DNA of 30,001 nucleotides from contig CAJFTA010000046.1 in NCBI GenBank assembly GCA_904419835.1, positions 6,722 through 36,722 on the forward strand, written 5' to 3'. Position numbers and translations under genes: made by a program. Origin of the DNA: an uncultured Pseudoflavonifractor sp. Its GTDB lineage: Bacteria > Bacillota > Clostridia > Oscillospirales > Oscillospiraceae. The notes beneath the pieces are model-generated. The model did no database searches and was not told the DNA's origin. It was given only the letters and a program-made list of their open reading frames with translations. Below are positions 6,727 to 14,719 of this stretch, piece by piece (position 1 is the first letter of the stretch; each line of letters opens with the position of its first letter).

Positions 6727-7806
6727 ATGTCCTTGTCACAATCCACACAGACCCGGCTCTCCGGCCTGGACGTCCTGCGTAATGTGTCCATGTTGATGGT
6801 CGTCCTGCTCCACGTCTGCGGCGCGGGCGGCCTGCTCGCCGCCCTGCCCCCCGGCTCCCTGCGCTGGTGGGCCCTCTGGGGGCTGGAGGCCCTGTGCTCC
6901 TGCGCGGTGAACTGCTACGGCCTGCTCAGCGGCTACCTGGGCGTGGGACGGAAGCACTCCCTCTCCCGGCTGGGCTCCCTCTGGCTCCAGGCCGCGTTCT
7001 ACTCCGCCGCGCTCACGGCGCTGTTCGGCCTGCTGGCCCCCGGCTCCCTCCGGGTACGGGACATAATCGCCCCCCTGTTCCCGGTGCTCAACGGCACATA
7101 CTGGTATTTCAGCGCCTACTTCGCCCTCTTCCTGCTGATGCCCTTCCTGGACAGCGCCCTCGCCGCCCTGTCCCCCGCCGCTGCCGGACGGCTGGCCGCT
7201 GTGCTGATTGCCGTCTTTTCCCTGGCCGACTTTATCTCCCCGGAGGAAGTTTTCTCCACCCGGGGCGGGTACAGCGTGGCCTGGCTGGCCGTGCTCTACC
7301 TGCTGGGCGGCTGCCTGCGGCTCCATCCCCCTGCCCGGCTGCCCCGGCCCTGGCTGCTGCTGACCGGGTACGCCGGCTTCTCCCTGCTGGCCCTGGCGGG
7401 CAAGACCTTCGGTATGTCCCTGCCCGGCCCCTTCTTCAAGTGGGGGACCCTCCTGTCCTACACCTCTCCCCTCATGCTTCTCTCCGCCCTGTGCCTGTTC
7501 CTGGCCCTGTGCCGCCTGCCCGCCCTGCCCGCCCCGGCGGCCCGGGCCATGTCCTTCTGTGCGCCGCTCTCCTTCGGCGCGTATCTGCTCCACGCCCACC
7601 CGCTGGTGTGGTCCCACCTGCTCTCGGGCCGGACCGCCTTTCTGGCCCAGTTCTCCACGCCCCTGTGTCTGGCAGGCGCTCTGGCCGTCGGCCTGGCCAT
7701 CTTCGCCGTGGGCATCGGCGCGGACTATGTGCGCAGCCTGATCTTCCGTGCAGGCGAGCGTGCCATCGGCCGCCTCCGGGCCGGCCGCGGCGCGCCGGTA
7801 AATTGA
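6727..7806 (+). CDS. Acyltransferase-3 family integral membrane O-acyltransferase
   Basis: A 359-residue protein starting at the ATG at 6727, preceded by GGGAGG. It has about ten hydrophobic segments along its length and the acyltransferase-3 (OafA/NodX-type) N-terminus GLDVLRNVSMLMVVLLHV, with the conserved Arg and His of the first helix. The family moves acyl groups, usually acetyl, onto sugars of surface polysaccharides. NGTYWYFSAYFALFLLMPFL is also typical. It is transcribed from its own promoter. The downstream MBOAT/SGNH pair points to the same theme of polymer acylation, but a 319-bp structured intergenic region separates them. Confidence 0.85.
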   Translation: MSLSQSTQTRLSGLDVLRNVSMLMVVLLHVCGAGGLLAALPPGSLRWWALWGLEALCSCAVNCYGLLSGYLGVGRKHSLSRLGSLWLQAAFYSAALTALFGLLAPGSLRVRDIIAPLFPVLNGTYWYFSAYFALFLLMPFLDSALAALSPAAAGRLAAVLIAVFSLADFISPEEVFSTRGGYSVAWLAVLYLLGGCLRLHPPARLPRPWLLLTGYAGFSLLALAGKTFGMSLPGPFFKWGTLLSYTSPLMLLSALCLFLALCRLPALPAPAARAMSFCAPLSFGAYLLHAHPLVWSHLLSGRTAFLAQFSTPLCLAGALAVGLAIFAVGIGADYVRSLIFRAGERAIGRLRAGRGAPVN

Positions 7807-7828
7807 CTTTCCCCGCCGTATCGGCTAA

Positions 7829-7936
7829 AATAATGGCTGCTGAATAAACCGCCAATCGGTTTATTCGCGCGGCGGTAGCCGCGTAATTCCATAAAACGGC
7901 TCCTTTGAGCCGCTTTTATGGAATTCAGCCATTATT
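7829..7936. repeat. Cloverleaf-like palindrome cluster A
   Basis: An outer stem AATAATGGCTG / CAGCCATTATT (7829-7839 / 7926-7936, 11 bp, perfect) encloses three consecutive hairpins. The first is GAATAAACCG / CGGTTTATTC (7842-7851 / 7857-7866). The second is CGCGGC / GCCGCG with loop GGTA (7868-7873 / 7878-7883). The third is an 18-bp stem with one bulged C and loop CTTT (7885-7902 / 7907-7925). Almost every base is in a stem. It lies after the acyltransferase-3 gene. Function unknown: a structured RNA, a multi-part terminator, or a palindromic mobile repeat. Confidence 0.8.
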
Positions 7937-7938
7937 GC

Positions 7939-8087
7939 AATGCGTATTTCCGCTGGTGTGTTGAGATGCACCAGCGGAAAGTGCAAGGGTTTTAGACCAT
8001 TTCGTCCAAAACCCTTGCACTTGAACAAAGCCAAATGGCCTTGAAAGCTTTGCCTTTCAAGGCTTTCGGCTTTGCTCAATACGCATT
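7939..8087. repeat. Cloverleaf-like palindrome cluster B
   Basis: Only 2 nt after cluster A, an outer stem AATGCGTATT / AATACGCATT (7939-7948 / 8078-8087) encloses three hairpins. The first is a 12-bp stem (7947-7958 / 7969-7980) with a 10-nt loop. The second is GTGCAAGGGTTTT / AAAACCCTTGCAC (7981-7993 / 8008-8020). The third is an imperfect stem of about 20 bp (8026-8048 / 8053-8075) built on CCTTGAAAG / CTTTCAAGG. It ends about 38 nt before the MBOAT start. The architecture repeats that of cluster A with unrelated sequence. Confidence 0.8.
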
Positions 8088-8125
8088 AAAATATAGTACC
8101 TACTTTTTGAAAAGGCGGTGACTCC

Positions 8126-9568
8126 GTGACCTTTCTCACGCCCCAGTTCTTCTGCTTCTTCCCTGTGACGGCGCTGGTCTTTTTCCTGCTGCCCCGGCGG
8201 GCCCGCAACCCCTGGCTGCTGCTGGCCAGCTGGTTTTTCTACCTGTGCGCCAAGCCCATATACCTTACCTTCCTGCTCTTCACCATCGCCGCGTCCTACC
8301 TCACCGGGCGGCTGCTGGAGCGGAGCAGAAGCAAGGGGACTCTGGCGGCCTGCCTGGTAATCCTGGGCCTGCTGCTCTTTGTGTTCAAGTACCTGAACTT
8401 TGCCCTCTCCCTGGCCGGGCAGGCCCTGTCTGCCCTGGGCTTCTCCTTCTCGGCCCCGGTGCTGGACATTCTGATGCCGGTGGGCATCTCCTTCTACCTG
8501 TTCCAGGCCATGGGGTACGTCATCGACGTGTACCGGGGCAAGGTGCCGGCGGAGCGGGATCTGCTTCTCTACGCCCTGTTCCTCTCCTTCTTCCCCCAGA
8601 TTGTCTCCGGCCCCATCGCCCGGGCGGACCAGCTGCTGCCCCAGTTCAAGGCGGAGCACCGGTTTGACTGGGACGAGTTCCGGGCCGGGCTGTTCCGGTT
8701 CCTGTGGGGCGCGTTCAAGAAGCTGGTGCTGGCCGACCGGCTGGCCGTGCTGGTGAACACCATCTTCACCGCGCCCCAGGACTTCGGCGCCCTCCAGCTG
8801 GCGGGGGCCGCCGTGGCCTTCTCCCTCCAGCTCTACTGCGACTTCTCTTCCTACTCCGATATGGCCCTGGGCACCGCCCGGGCCATGGGCTTCTCCCTGC
8901 TGGAGAACTTCCGCACCCCCTTCTTCTCCCGCTCCATCGCGGAGTTCTGGCGGCGGTGGCACATGTCGCTGTCCTTCTGGTTCCGGGATTACCTCTATAT
9001 CCCCCTGGGCGGCTCCCGGAAGGGCACGGCCCGGAAGTACCTGAACGTGCTCATTGTCTTTGCCGTCAGCGGGCTGTGGCACGGCGCGGCCATGACCTTT
9101 GTGGTGTGGGGCGTGCTCAACGGCCTTTATCAGGTCATTGGAGGCGTCACCGCCTCTCTGCGGGGACGCCTCCACCGCGTCCTCCGCCTGAAGGAGGACG
9201 GCTGGCCCCTGCGTCTGTGGCAGATTCTGTGCACCTTCCTGCTCTCCACGGCGGCCTTTGTGTTCTTCAAGGCCGGGTCGGTCTCCATCGGGCTGGACAT
9301 GCTCTCCGGCATGCTCCACGGCCCCCTGTGGGTCTTTACCAGCATGGGCCTGGACCGCTGGGAGCTGCTGGCGGCCCTCTTCGGCCTTATTGTTCTGCTG
9401 GCGGTGGACCTGCGCTCTGTCAACCACGACATTACCGCCGACTACCTGGCCGCCCCCCGGCCGGTGCGGTGGCTGGTGCTGTGGTTCCTGCTCTTCTCCT
9501 GCGTGGTGCTGGGCAGCTACGGCGCCGGGTACGACGCCCAGTCCTTTATCTATGGCTTCAGCTTCTGA
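8126..9568 (+). CDS. MBOAT family O-acyltransferase (AlgI/DltB-like)
   Basis: A 480-residue polytopic membrane protein read from a GTG at 8126 (AAGGCGG 8 nt upstream). The signature MBOAT regions are visible: YCDFSSYSDMALG (about 237-249), FWRRWHMSLSFWFRDYLYIP with H279, and SGLWHGAAMTFVVWG with the conserved catalytic H319. Length and order match AlgI/PatA-type enzymes, which pass acyl groups across the membrane to an extracytoplasmic SGNH partner that acylates a polysaccharide. The next gene, 18 nt downstream, is such a partner. The substrate polymer is not determined by sequence. Confidence 0.93.
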   Translation: MTFLTPQFFCFFPVTALVFFLLPRRARNPWLLLASWFFYLCAKPIYLTFLLFTIAASYLTGRLLERSRSKGTLAACLVILGLLLFVFKYLNFALSLAGQALSALGFSFSAPVLDILMPVGISFYLFQAMGYVIDVYRGKVPAERDLLLYALFLSFFPQIVSGPIARADQLLPQFKAEHRFDWDEFRAGLFRFLWGAFKKLVLADRLAVLVNTIFTAPQDFGALQLAGAAVAFSLQLYCDFSSYSDMALGTARAMGFSLLENFRTPFFSRSIAEFWRRWHMSLSFWFRDYLYIPLGGSRKGTARKYLNVLIVFAVSGLWHGAAMTFVVWGVLNGLYQVIGGVTASLRGRLHRVLRLKEDGWPLRLWQILCTFLLSTAAFVFFKAGSVSIGLDMLSGMLHGPLWVFTSMGLDRWELLAALFGLIVLLAVDLRSVNHDITADYLAAPRPVRWLVLWFLLFSCVVLGSYGAGYDAQSFIYGFSF

Positions 9569-9586
9569 CCGGAAGGAGGACCCGGC

Positions 9587-10606
9587 TTGAAATCTCGTTT
9601 TCTCCGCAGGGAACTGCCGCTGGCCGCGGTTTTCCTGCTCATTACCGCACTGCTGCTCAATTTCGCCTCCGACGTGCTCCGCCCGGCCCACACGGACTAC
9701 GGCTCCACCTGGAGCGCCTTCCGGGCTGAGCCGGAGGACAGCCTGGACGTCATCTATCTGGGCAGCTCCTACGCCTACTGCGACTTCAACCCGTCCATCG
9801 TCTACGACAACTCCGGCCTGACGGGGTACGTGATGGCGGGCTCGGAGCAGACCCTGTCCATCACCTACTGGTACCTGAAGGAGGTCTTTCAGACCCAGTC
9901 CCCCTCCGCCGTGGTGCTGGAGGCCACCTCTCTCTTCTTCGCCCGGTACCAGAACTACACCCAGCTCAACATCGACCTGATGCCCTTCTCCCCCAACAAG
10001 CTGGGGGCCATCTTCACCGCCGCTGAGCCGGATTTGCGCACCGGACTGCTCTTTGACCTGTGGTTCTACCACGGCCGGTGGCCGGAGATCCGCCCGGGGG
10101 ACATCAGGCGGGCCCTGTTCCCCATCCAGCGGGACTACCTGAAGGGCTTCACCGCCATTGACGAGGTAAAGGAGGGCGTGGGCGAGGCGCCCTATGTGGC
10201 CGACCGTGAGGTCTCCGATGAGGACTACGCCGCCAACCTGTCCTGGCTGTCTAAAATCCTGGACCTGTGCGCTGAGCACGGGGCCACCCCCATCATCACC
10301 TTCAACCCCACCTACACCCGCTGCACCCAGGAGACCTATGAGCGCATCGGCCGGGAGATTCAGGCCCTGGACGAGAATGTGATCTTCTGCAACTGGAGCG
10401 AGATGTTTGAGGAGATTGGGCTGGTGCCCACCGCCCATCTCTACGACGGCGGCCACCTGAACCAGGACGGCGCGGCCGTCTTCTCCGCCTGGCTGGGGGA
10501 GTACCTGACCGAAGAGGCGGGCCTGGTCCCCCGGGAACAGACTGCCGGCAACGCCGCCCACTGGCAGGAATCGGCCCAGTGGTGGGAGGACTATCTAAAA
10601 AACTGA
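9587..10606 (+). CDS. AlgJ/DltD-type SGNH-fold partner of the MBOAT protein
   Basis: A 339-residue protein starting at a TTG (9587) with a strong GGAAGGAGGA 6 nt upstream; no ATG fits as well. One N-terminal membrane anchor (about 10-30) places the rest outside the cell. The SGNH-like features are DVIYLGSSYAYCDFNPS with candidate nucleophile S61, and near the C-terminus DGGHLNQDG with D287 and H290 as the Asp-x-x-His pair. This matches the extracytoplasmic acyl-transfer proteins encoded next to MBOAT genes (AlgX/AlgJ, DltD, PatB). It is cotranscribed with the MBOAT gene and followed by a terminator. Confidence 0.82.
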   Translation: MKSRFLRRELPLAAVFLLITALLLNFASDVLRPAHTDYGSTWSAFRAEPEDSLDVIYLGSSYAYCDFNPSIVYDNSGLTGYVMAGSEQTLSITYWYLKEVFQTQSPSAVVLEATSLFFARYQNYTQLNIDLMPFSPNKLGAIFTAAEPDLRTGLLFDLWFYHGRWPEIRPGDIRRALFPIQRDYLKGFTAIDEVKEGVGEAPYVADREVSDEDYAANLSWLSKILDLCAEHGATPIITFNPTYTRCTQETYERIGREIQALDENVIFCNWSEMFEEIGLVPTAHLYDGGHLNQDGAAVFSAWLGEYLTEEAGLVPREQTAGNAAHWQESAQWWEDYLKN

Positions 10607-10678
10607 GCCACCAGGAGCGGCTGCCCGGCTCTGCCTCCCTGCTGCTCTCCTGCTCTGTCCGCCTCCGCACATAAAAAC

Positions 10679-10709
10679 GCCGCGCTGTTTCTTTTGGAAA
10701 CAGCGCGGC
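10679..10709 (+). terminator. Intrinsic terminator between convergent genes
   Basis: A perfect 13-bp stem, GCCGCGCTGTTTC / GAAACAGCGCGGC (10679-10691 / 10697-10709), has loop TTTTG. A T-rich run (CTTCTCTTTCTCTTTTT) follows on the plus strand and AT-rich sequence on the other side, so it can serve the MBOAT operon and the convergent lipoprotein gene. Confidence 0.88.
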
Positions 10710-10725
10710 CTTCTCTTTCTCTTTT

Positions 10726-11436
10726 TCAGGTGCCCAGGCTGTCGTAGTAGACTACCAGCCAGTCCAGGTTGGCGAAGTCGTCCTCGCTCAGGTAGTAGTA
10801 GCCGTCCTCGTCGGGCTGAACCTGCACCAGGATGGAGGTCTCCTCCATGTAGCCCAGGGAGGGGATCAGGGACTCCAGCAGATCGGCCAGGCTCTGGCCG
10901 TAGTCGGCATCGTATGTATTCACATACCAGTCGGCATACTCGTCGTCGGTCATGGACTCCACGTCCACGTCGGCGTACCTGGCCTCAAAGTCCTCGCTGA
11001 AGTCATCCCAGGCTTCGTTGAGCTGGTCGATGATGTCGATGGGCTTCACCACCACCTTGACGGAGTAGCTGCCGTCCTCCATCCTGCTGGCCTCCTGGAC
11101 GGTGTAGTCCGCCTTGGCGAAGATCTGCCGGTAGAGGTCGGCAAAGCGGGCGGTCAGCTCCTCGGTGGGGTACTCGATGGCCAGCAGGCCCATCAGATAC
11201 TCCGCCTCGCTGGTCATCTTGCTGTCATAGGCCTCCTGGCACTCCTCCTGGGTGGAGTCGGCCACCAGGTCCAGGTAGCCCTGGTACTCGCCTTTGTAGA
11301 TCACGTCCATCTGGGCTTTGACGTAGTCCACCGCAGTCTCCTCGGTGACGCCGCCGCCGAAGAGGCCGCAGCCGGTCAGGCACAGGACAAGGGACAGGGC
11401 CAGGGTGAGCAGGGCGGGCTTGCGCAGTTTCTTCAT
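10726..11436 (-). CDS. Putative lipoprotein of unknown function
   Basis: A 236-residue protein starting at the ATG at 11436-11434 (MKKLRKPALLTLALSLVLCL), preceded by GGAGGAA. It has a lipoprotein signal peptide with lipobox LTGC and predicted lipidated Cys near residue 23. The mature part is acidic (runs such as EDFEARYADVDVESMTDDEY) and mostly helical in look, with no catalytic motif I recognise. The layout resembles small clostridial lipoproteins with DUF5105-like helical domains (EETAVDYVKAQMDVIYKGEY), but I do not assign it. It is probably surface-exposed on the outer leaflet. Confidence 0.75.
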   Translation of the reverse strand: MKKLRKPALLTLALSLVLCLTGCGLFGGGVTEETAVDYVKAQMDVIYKGEYQGYLDLVADSTQEECQEAYDSKMTSEAEYLMGLLAIEYPTEELTARFADLYRQIFAKADYTVQEASRMEDGSYSVKVVVKPIDIIDQLNEAWDDFSEDFEARYADVDVESMTDDEYADWYVNTYDADYGQSLADLLESLIPSLGYMEETSILVQVQPDEDGYYYLSEDDFANLDWLVVYYDSLGT

Positions 11437-11568
11437 TCTCGGTTCCTCCATTCTCTGTATCAGTACAGCTATCCAGAGGGAGGCTCCGGCGCTTCAGGCA
11501 GGCCGGAGTGCTCCGCTCTGTCTATGCGCGGGACGGGGAATGGGCTTCTTTCCCGGCTGAGTGGCTTC

Positions 11569-12987
11569 TCAGCCGCACAGCTCGGCGATGGCCTGGGCAA
11601 AGATCTTGCAGGAGAGCACCAGGTCGGCCACGGGGATGCGCTCGTTGGGGCCGTGCATCCGGGGATCGGAGCCGGGCAGCTCGCAGCCGAAGGCCACTCC
11701 GCCGGGGATGTCGTGGACGTAGGTGCCGCCGCCGATGGCCAGGGGCTTGGCATCCTTCACGCCGGTGTAGTTCTCATAGCAGGTCAGCAGGGTGCGGACA
11801 AAGGGGGAGTTGGCGTCGGTGTGGTGGACGGTGGTCATGTCCCCGTCGCCGGTGACCGAGATGCCGTGGGCGGCAAAGGAGGCCTCGCAGGCCTTCTTGC
11901 AGTTGTCCTCGTTGGCGCAGATGGGGAAGCGCACGTCAAACTTGGCGCTGAAGCCGGTCTCGTCCAGGGTCATGAGGGCCAGGTTCAGGGTCAGGGGGCC
12001 GGACAGCTCATCCTCCTGGGCGATGCCCAGGGCCTTGCCTCTGGTGTCCCCGTGGGGGAAGAGGGTGTGCATGGACTTGATGGCTGCGGTGCTGCCGCAG
12101 TCGGCCAGAGGCAGACGGTCCAGCAGGGTCAGCAGAGCGGTGATGGCGTTGTTGCCGCCGTCCGGGCTGGCGGCGTGGGCGTTCTTGCCCGCGCAGTGGA
12201 CGCGGACGCCGCTGTCGGCCTCCTCCACGGTAAAGGCGGCGCCGGTCTCCTCAGCGGTCTGACGGGCAGCGCCCTCCACGTCGGCGGCGGACACGCCTGC
12301 CACCACAGCCTCGGCCTCGGGGGGCACCACGTTGGTGCGGAAGCCGCCCTTCAGGCCGGTCACACGGGGCAGAACCTCAGCCTTGGCCCAGGTGCCGCCG
12401 AAGTCGGGGTGATAGTGGCCCTTCTCGATGTTGATGACGGGGAAATCAGCGTCGGGAGAGAAAGTATACTTGGCGTAGGGCTCGGTGGCGTAGTAGTGGG
12501 CGATGTCCTCGGAGCCGGACTCCTCGTCGGTGCCCAGGATCATGCGGGCGGAGTGGTTGAGCGGAATGCCCAGGTCCTTCACGCACTTCATGGCAAAGAG
12601 GGCCGCCACGGCAGGGCCCTTGTCGTCGGCCACGCCGCGGCCGTAGAGCACGCCGTCCTTCTCCACAGGGCCGTAGGGGTCGGTGTCCCAGCCCTTGCCC
12701 TCGCCCACCACGTCCATGTGGGCCAGAATGTGGAGAATGGTGTCCTTGTCGTTGAGCTCGGCGGTGCCCACGTAGCCGTCGTGGTTCTGGGTGGCAAAGC
12801 CCAGCTCATCGCACAGCTTCAGGGCCTCGTCCAGAGCCCGTGCAGGACCCTCACCGAAGGGCATGCCCGGCTGGGCCTCTCCCCGCACGCTGCGGATGGA
12901 CACCAGACGGCACACCGCCGCCACCAGCTCCCGCTGCTTGGCGGGGTCGTCAAAATAGGCGCGAATCTGCTCCTCATATTTCATCAT
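11569..12987 (-). CDS. Sapep family Mn2+-dependent dipeptidase (M20, PepV-like)
   Basis: A 472-residue M20 metallopeptidase. The metal-binding motifs stand in order: HILAHMDVVGEGKGW (H90, D92), GRGVADDKGP (D121 bridging), LGTDEESGSED (general base E155, ligand E156), SPDADFP (D179), and a C-terminal GGGTYVHD and RMHGPNE with the last His. Length and the inserted lid domain match Sapep/PepV dipeptidases, cytoplasmic enzymes that finish peptide breakdown. GGAGG precedes tandem ATGs at 12987. It lies 40 nt downstream of the YheO-type regulator on the same strand, suggesting a regulator-peptidase operon. Confidence 0.92.
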   Translation of the reverse strand: MMKYEEQIRAYFDDPAKQRELVAAVCRLVSIRSVRGEAQPGMPFGEGPARALDEALKLCDELGFATQNHDGYVGTAELNDKDTILHILAHMDVVGEGKGWDTDPYGPVEKDGVLYGRGVADDKGPAVAALFAMKCVKDLGIPLNHSARMILGTDEESGSEDIAHYYATEPYAKYTFSPDADFPVINIEKGHYHPDFGGTWAKAEVLPRVTGLKGGFRTNVVPPEAEAVVAGVSAADVEGAARQTAEETGAAFTVEEADSGVRVHCAGKNAHAASPDGGNNAITALLTLLDRLPLADCGSTAAIKSMHTLFPHGDTRGKALGIAQEDELSGPLTLNLALMTLDETGFSAKFDVRFPICANEDNCKKACEASFAAHGISVTGDGDMTTVHHTDANSPFVRTLLTCYENYTGVKDAKPLAIGGGTYVHDIPGGVAFGCELPGSDPRMHGPNERIPVADLVLSCKIFAQAIAELCG

Positions 12988-13027
12988 AAAAAGTTCCTCC
13001 TTGTCTCCGGCCCGGCCGGATATGGGT

Positions 13028-13669
13028 CTATTTCTCCTCTTCCTCTCCGCCGCCGCTCAGCTCCCCCAGGTATTTGTACACCGTGTACCGGGACACCTGG
13101 AGCCGCCGTGCCACAAAGGGCACCGACTTGCGGAAAGAGAAGGCGTTTTTCTGGTCCAGAAGGGCGATGATCTTCATCCGGTCCTTTTTGGTCAGAGCGG
13201 ACACCGGCTTGCCCACGGCGCTGACGCACTCGTCAAAGATGGCGGAGAGCTGGCTGTCCCCGCCCCGCCACATGGCGCTCTGGAGGTCGGCCTCGGCGCT
13301 CATCAGGTCCACCAGGATCCGGTTGGCATACACCAGGGAGGTGTAATCAAAATTGATGCCCAAGGCCAGGTTGTACCCGTCCCCGATGAGGTGGAAGGTG
13401 CTGCTCTTGATCTGCTGGCCGCTGGGGGTGGTGGCATACAGGTTGACAAAGTCGGTCACCAGCGCCGTCTCATCCAGCGCCAGGTCCGTGCCCAGAATGT
13501 CCATGGTGGAGCCAACGGTCCGCCCGGAGATATGCCCGTTATAGATGGACAAAATGGGGTGGGTCGGGTCCCCCATGTCGTGGACCAGGGTCTCGCAGGA
13601 GCCGCCGAACATCTCCGCAATGCCCCGGGCGGTCCGATCCAAAAATTCAAAAGCTTCTTCCCGCGTCAT
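13028..13669 (-). CDS. YheO-type PAS/helix-turn-helix transcriptional regulator
   Basis: A 213-residue protein starting at the ATG at 13669-13667 (GGAGGAACCGCA upstream). The N-terminal YheO-like PAS domain (about 5-115) shows LVHDMGDPTHPILSIYNGHI and NLALGINFDYTSL. The C-terminal part (about 160-205) is the HTH unit typical of this family: KSVPFVARRLQVSRYTVYKY. The C-terminus is an acidic GGGEEEEK tail. The family acts as DNA-binding regulators whose PAS domain probably senses a small ligand. Adjacency to the dipeptidase gene suggests it controls peptide or amino-acid use. Confidence 0.85.
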   Translation of the reverse strand: MTREEAFEFLDRTARGIAEMFGGSCETLVHDMGDPTHPILSIYNGHISGRTVGSTMDILGTDLALDETALVTDFVNLYATTPSGQQIKSSTFHLIGDGYNLALGINFDYTSLVYANRILVDLMSAEADLQSAMWRGGDSQLSAIFDECVSAVGKPVSALTKKDRMKIIALLDQKNAFSFRKSVPFVARRLQVSRYTVYKYLGELSGGGEEEEK

Positions 13670-13737
13670 TGCGGTTCCTCCCTCCGGGGAATTGGGGCGG
13701 CGGTCAGCCTGCCGCATTTTATCGCTAAAGCATCAAT

Positions 13738-13766
13738 ATTGTACCTCCCAGGGGCGAAAAATGCAA
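13738..13766 (-). promoter_or_regulatory. Sigma-A promoter of the yheO-like / dipeptidase operon
   Basis: On the minus strand TTGCAT (13766-13761), a 17-nt spacer and TACAAT (13743-13738) lie about 69 nt before the start codon at 13669. Confidence 0.7.
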
Positions 13767-13822
13767 GGGATTTGCGGACCGCGCCTCTGTGCCCTGTGTT
13801 TGGAGTGTTTTTGTGTCAAAGA

Positions 13823-13862
13823 CAGGCCTGGCGCCGCCGAAATTCAGGAGGCGCCAGGCCTG
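13823..13862 (-). terminator. Terminator after the polysaccharide deacetylase gene
   Basis: A perfect 13-bp stem, CAGGCCTGGCGCC / GGCGCCAGGCCTG (13823-13835 / 13850-13862), has a 14-nt loop. It lies 17 nt beyond the deacetylase stop on the minus strand and is followed by TCTTTGACACAAAAAC, a weak T-tract. Confidence 0.7.
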
Positions 13863-13879
13863 AAATGGTTAGAATATGC

Positions 13880-14641
13880 TTACGGATAGGCGTTGGAATA
13901 GCTTTTTCCCGCCTCCAGCTGGATATGCCGGGCGGCAAACAGCTCCTCCACCGTGACAAAGAGATAGCCCTGGGCGTGGAGTTGGTCCACAATCTGAAGG
14001 GCGGCGTCCACCGAGGCGGGGAAGATATCGTGCATGAGGACAATGGCCCCGTCCCTGGCCTGGGCCGTCACCTCCGCCACCTCCCGGGGGGCGTTCTGGT
14101 CCCGCCAGTCCTCCGGATCAATGGACCAGATGATGATGGGACTCTCCGCCCAGGCCTTGACCGAGGCGTCCGTCATGCCGTAAGGCGGCCGGAGGAGGAA
14201 ATCCCGGCGCCCCAGAATCCCGGCCAGCAGGTCCCGGGTGCGGCCCACCTGGGCGTCAAAATCCGCCCGGCTCAGGCCGGTCAGCTTCACATGGTCATAG
14301 GTGTGGATGCCAATCTGGTGCCCCTCCTTTTCCATGCGGCGGACAATGTCCTCGTTGCCCTCCACCTGGGCGCCGATGAGGAAGAAGGTGGCATGGACGC
14401 CCCGCTGAGCCAATCCGTCCAGCAGGGCGGTGGTGGTGGAGCGGCGGGGGCCGTCGTCAAAGGTGAGGGCAATGAGCTTCTGCTCCCCGTCTTCGGACAG
14501 CACTGGCACCTGAGCCGCTCCCTCCGCCGTGACGGCGGCAGGCAAAGCGGCCCTCAGCGCAGCCCCCGCCATAAGGGCCAGCGCCAGGACCGCCGCGCCG
14601 CTCAAAAGAGCAAGTTTTCGCCTGCACCGCCTGTTTTCCAT
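13880..14641 (-). CDS. Polysaccharide deacetylase (carbohydrate esterase family 4)
   Basis: A 253-residue protein with an N-terminal signal anchor (about 8-35) and a NodB-homology domain. The canonical CE4 motifs are present: LTFDDGP (D62 base, D63 metal ligand), HTYDH (metal ligands H113 and H117), RPPYG (151-155) and IVLMHD (H204). It therefore de-N-acetylates a GlcNAc- or MurNAc-containing polymer outside the membrane, such as peptidoglycan or a spore-wall component. The start at 14641 has only a weak GGCGG/GGACGGG ribosome site, which lies inside a hairpin (14647-14687). Confidence 0.88.
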   Translation of the reverse strand: MENRRCRRKLALLSGAAVLALALMAGAALRAALPAAVTAEGAAQVPVLSEDGEQKLIALTFDDGPRRSTTTALLDGLAQRGVHATFFLIGAQVEGNEDIVRRMEKEGHQIGIHTYDHVKLTGLSRADFDAQVGRTRDLLAGILGRRDFLLRPPYGMTDASVKAWAESPIIIWSIDPEDWRDQNAPREVAEVTAQARDGAIVLMHDIFPASVDAALQIVDQLHAQGYLFVTVEELFAARHIQLEAGKSYSNAYP

Positions 14642-14646
14642 CCCGT

Positions 14647-14687
14647 CCGCCGCCTTTCTGTCTGTTCAAAGACAGTATGTGCGGCGG
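14647..14687 (-). promoter_or_regulatory. Hairpin covering the ribosome site of the deacetylase gene
   Basis: Outer stem CCGCCGC / GCGGCGG (14647-14653 / 14681-14687) and inner stem CTGTCT / AGACAG (14658-14663 / 14670-14675) pair across the deacetylase leader. The GGCGGCGG next to the start codon is in the stem. On the plus strand a GGGC-T7 run follows, making it look like a plus-strand terminator, but no plus-strand gene ends here. Confidence 0.5.
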
Positions 14688-14719
14688 CGGGCTTTTTTTG
14701 TGATGCAATTTTTTCTTGT

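Noticed and set aside
7829..8087. tRNA or tmRNA gene, because of the cloverleaf shape
   Set aside because: Stems are too long, no 7-nt anticodon or T-loop signatures are present, and total lengths (108 and 149 nt) do not fit.
8057..10561. Very long minus-strand open frame (834 codons) opposite the MBOAT and SGNH genes
   Set aside because: It is the antisense shadow of high-GC genes: Gly/Gln/Arg/Val-rich with no domain, while the plus-strand frames carry clear catalytic motifs.
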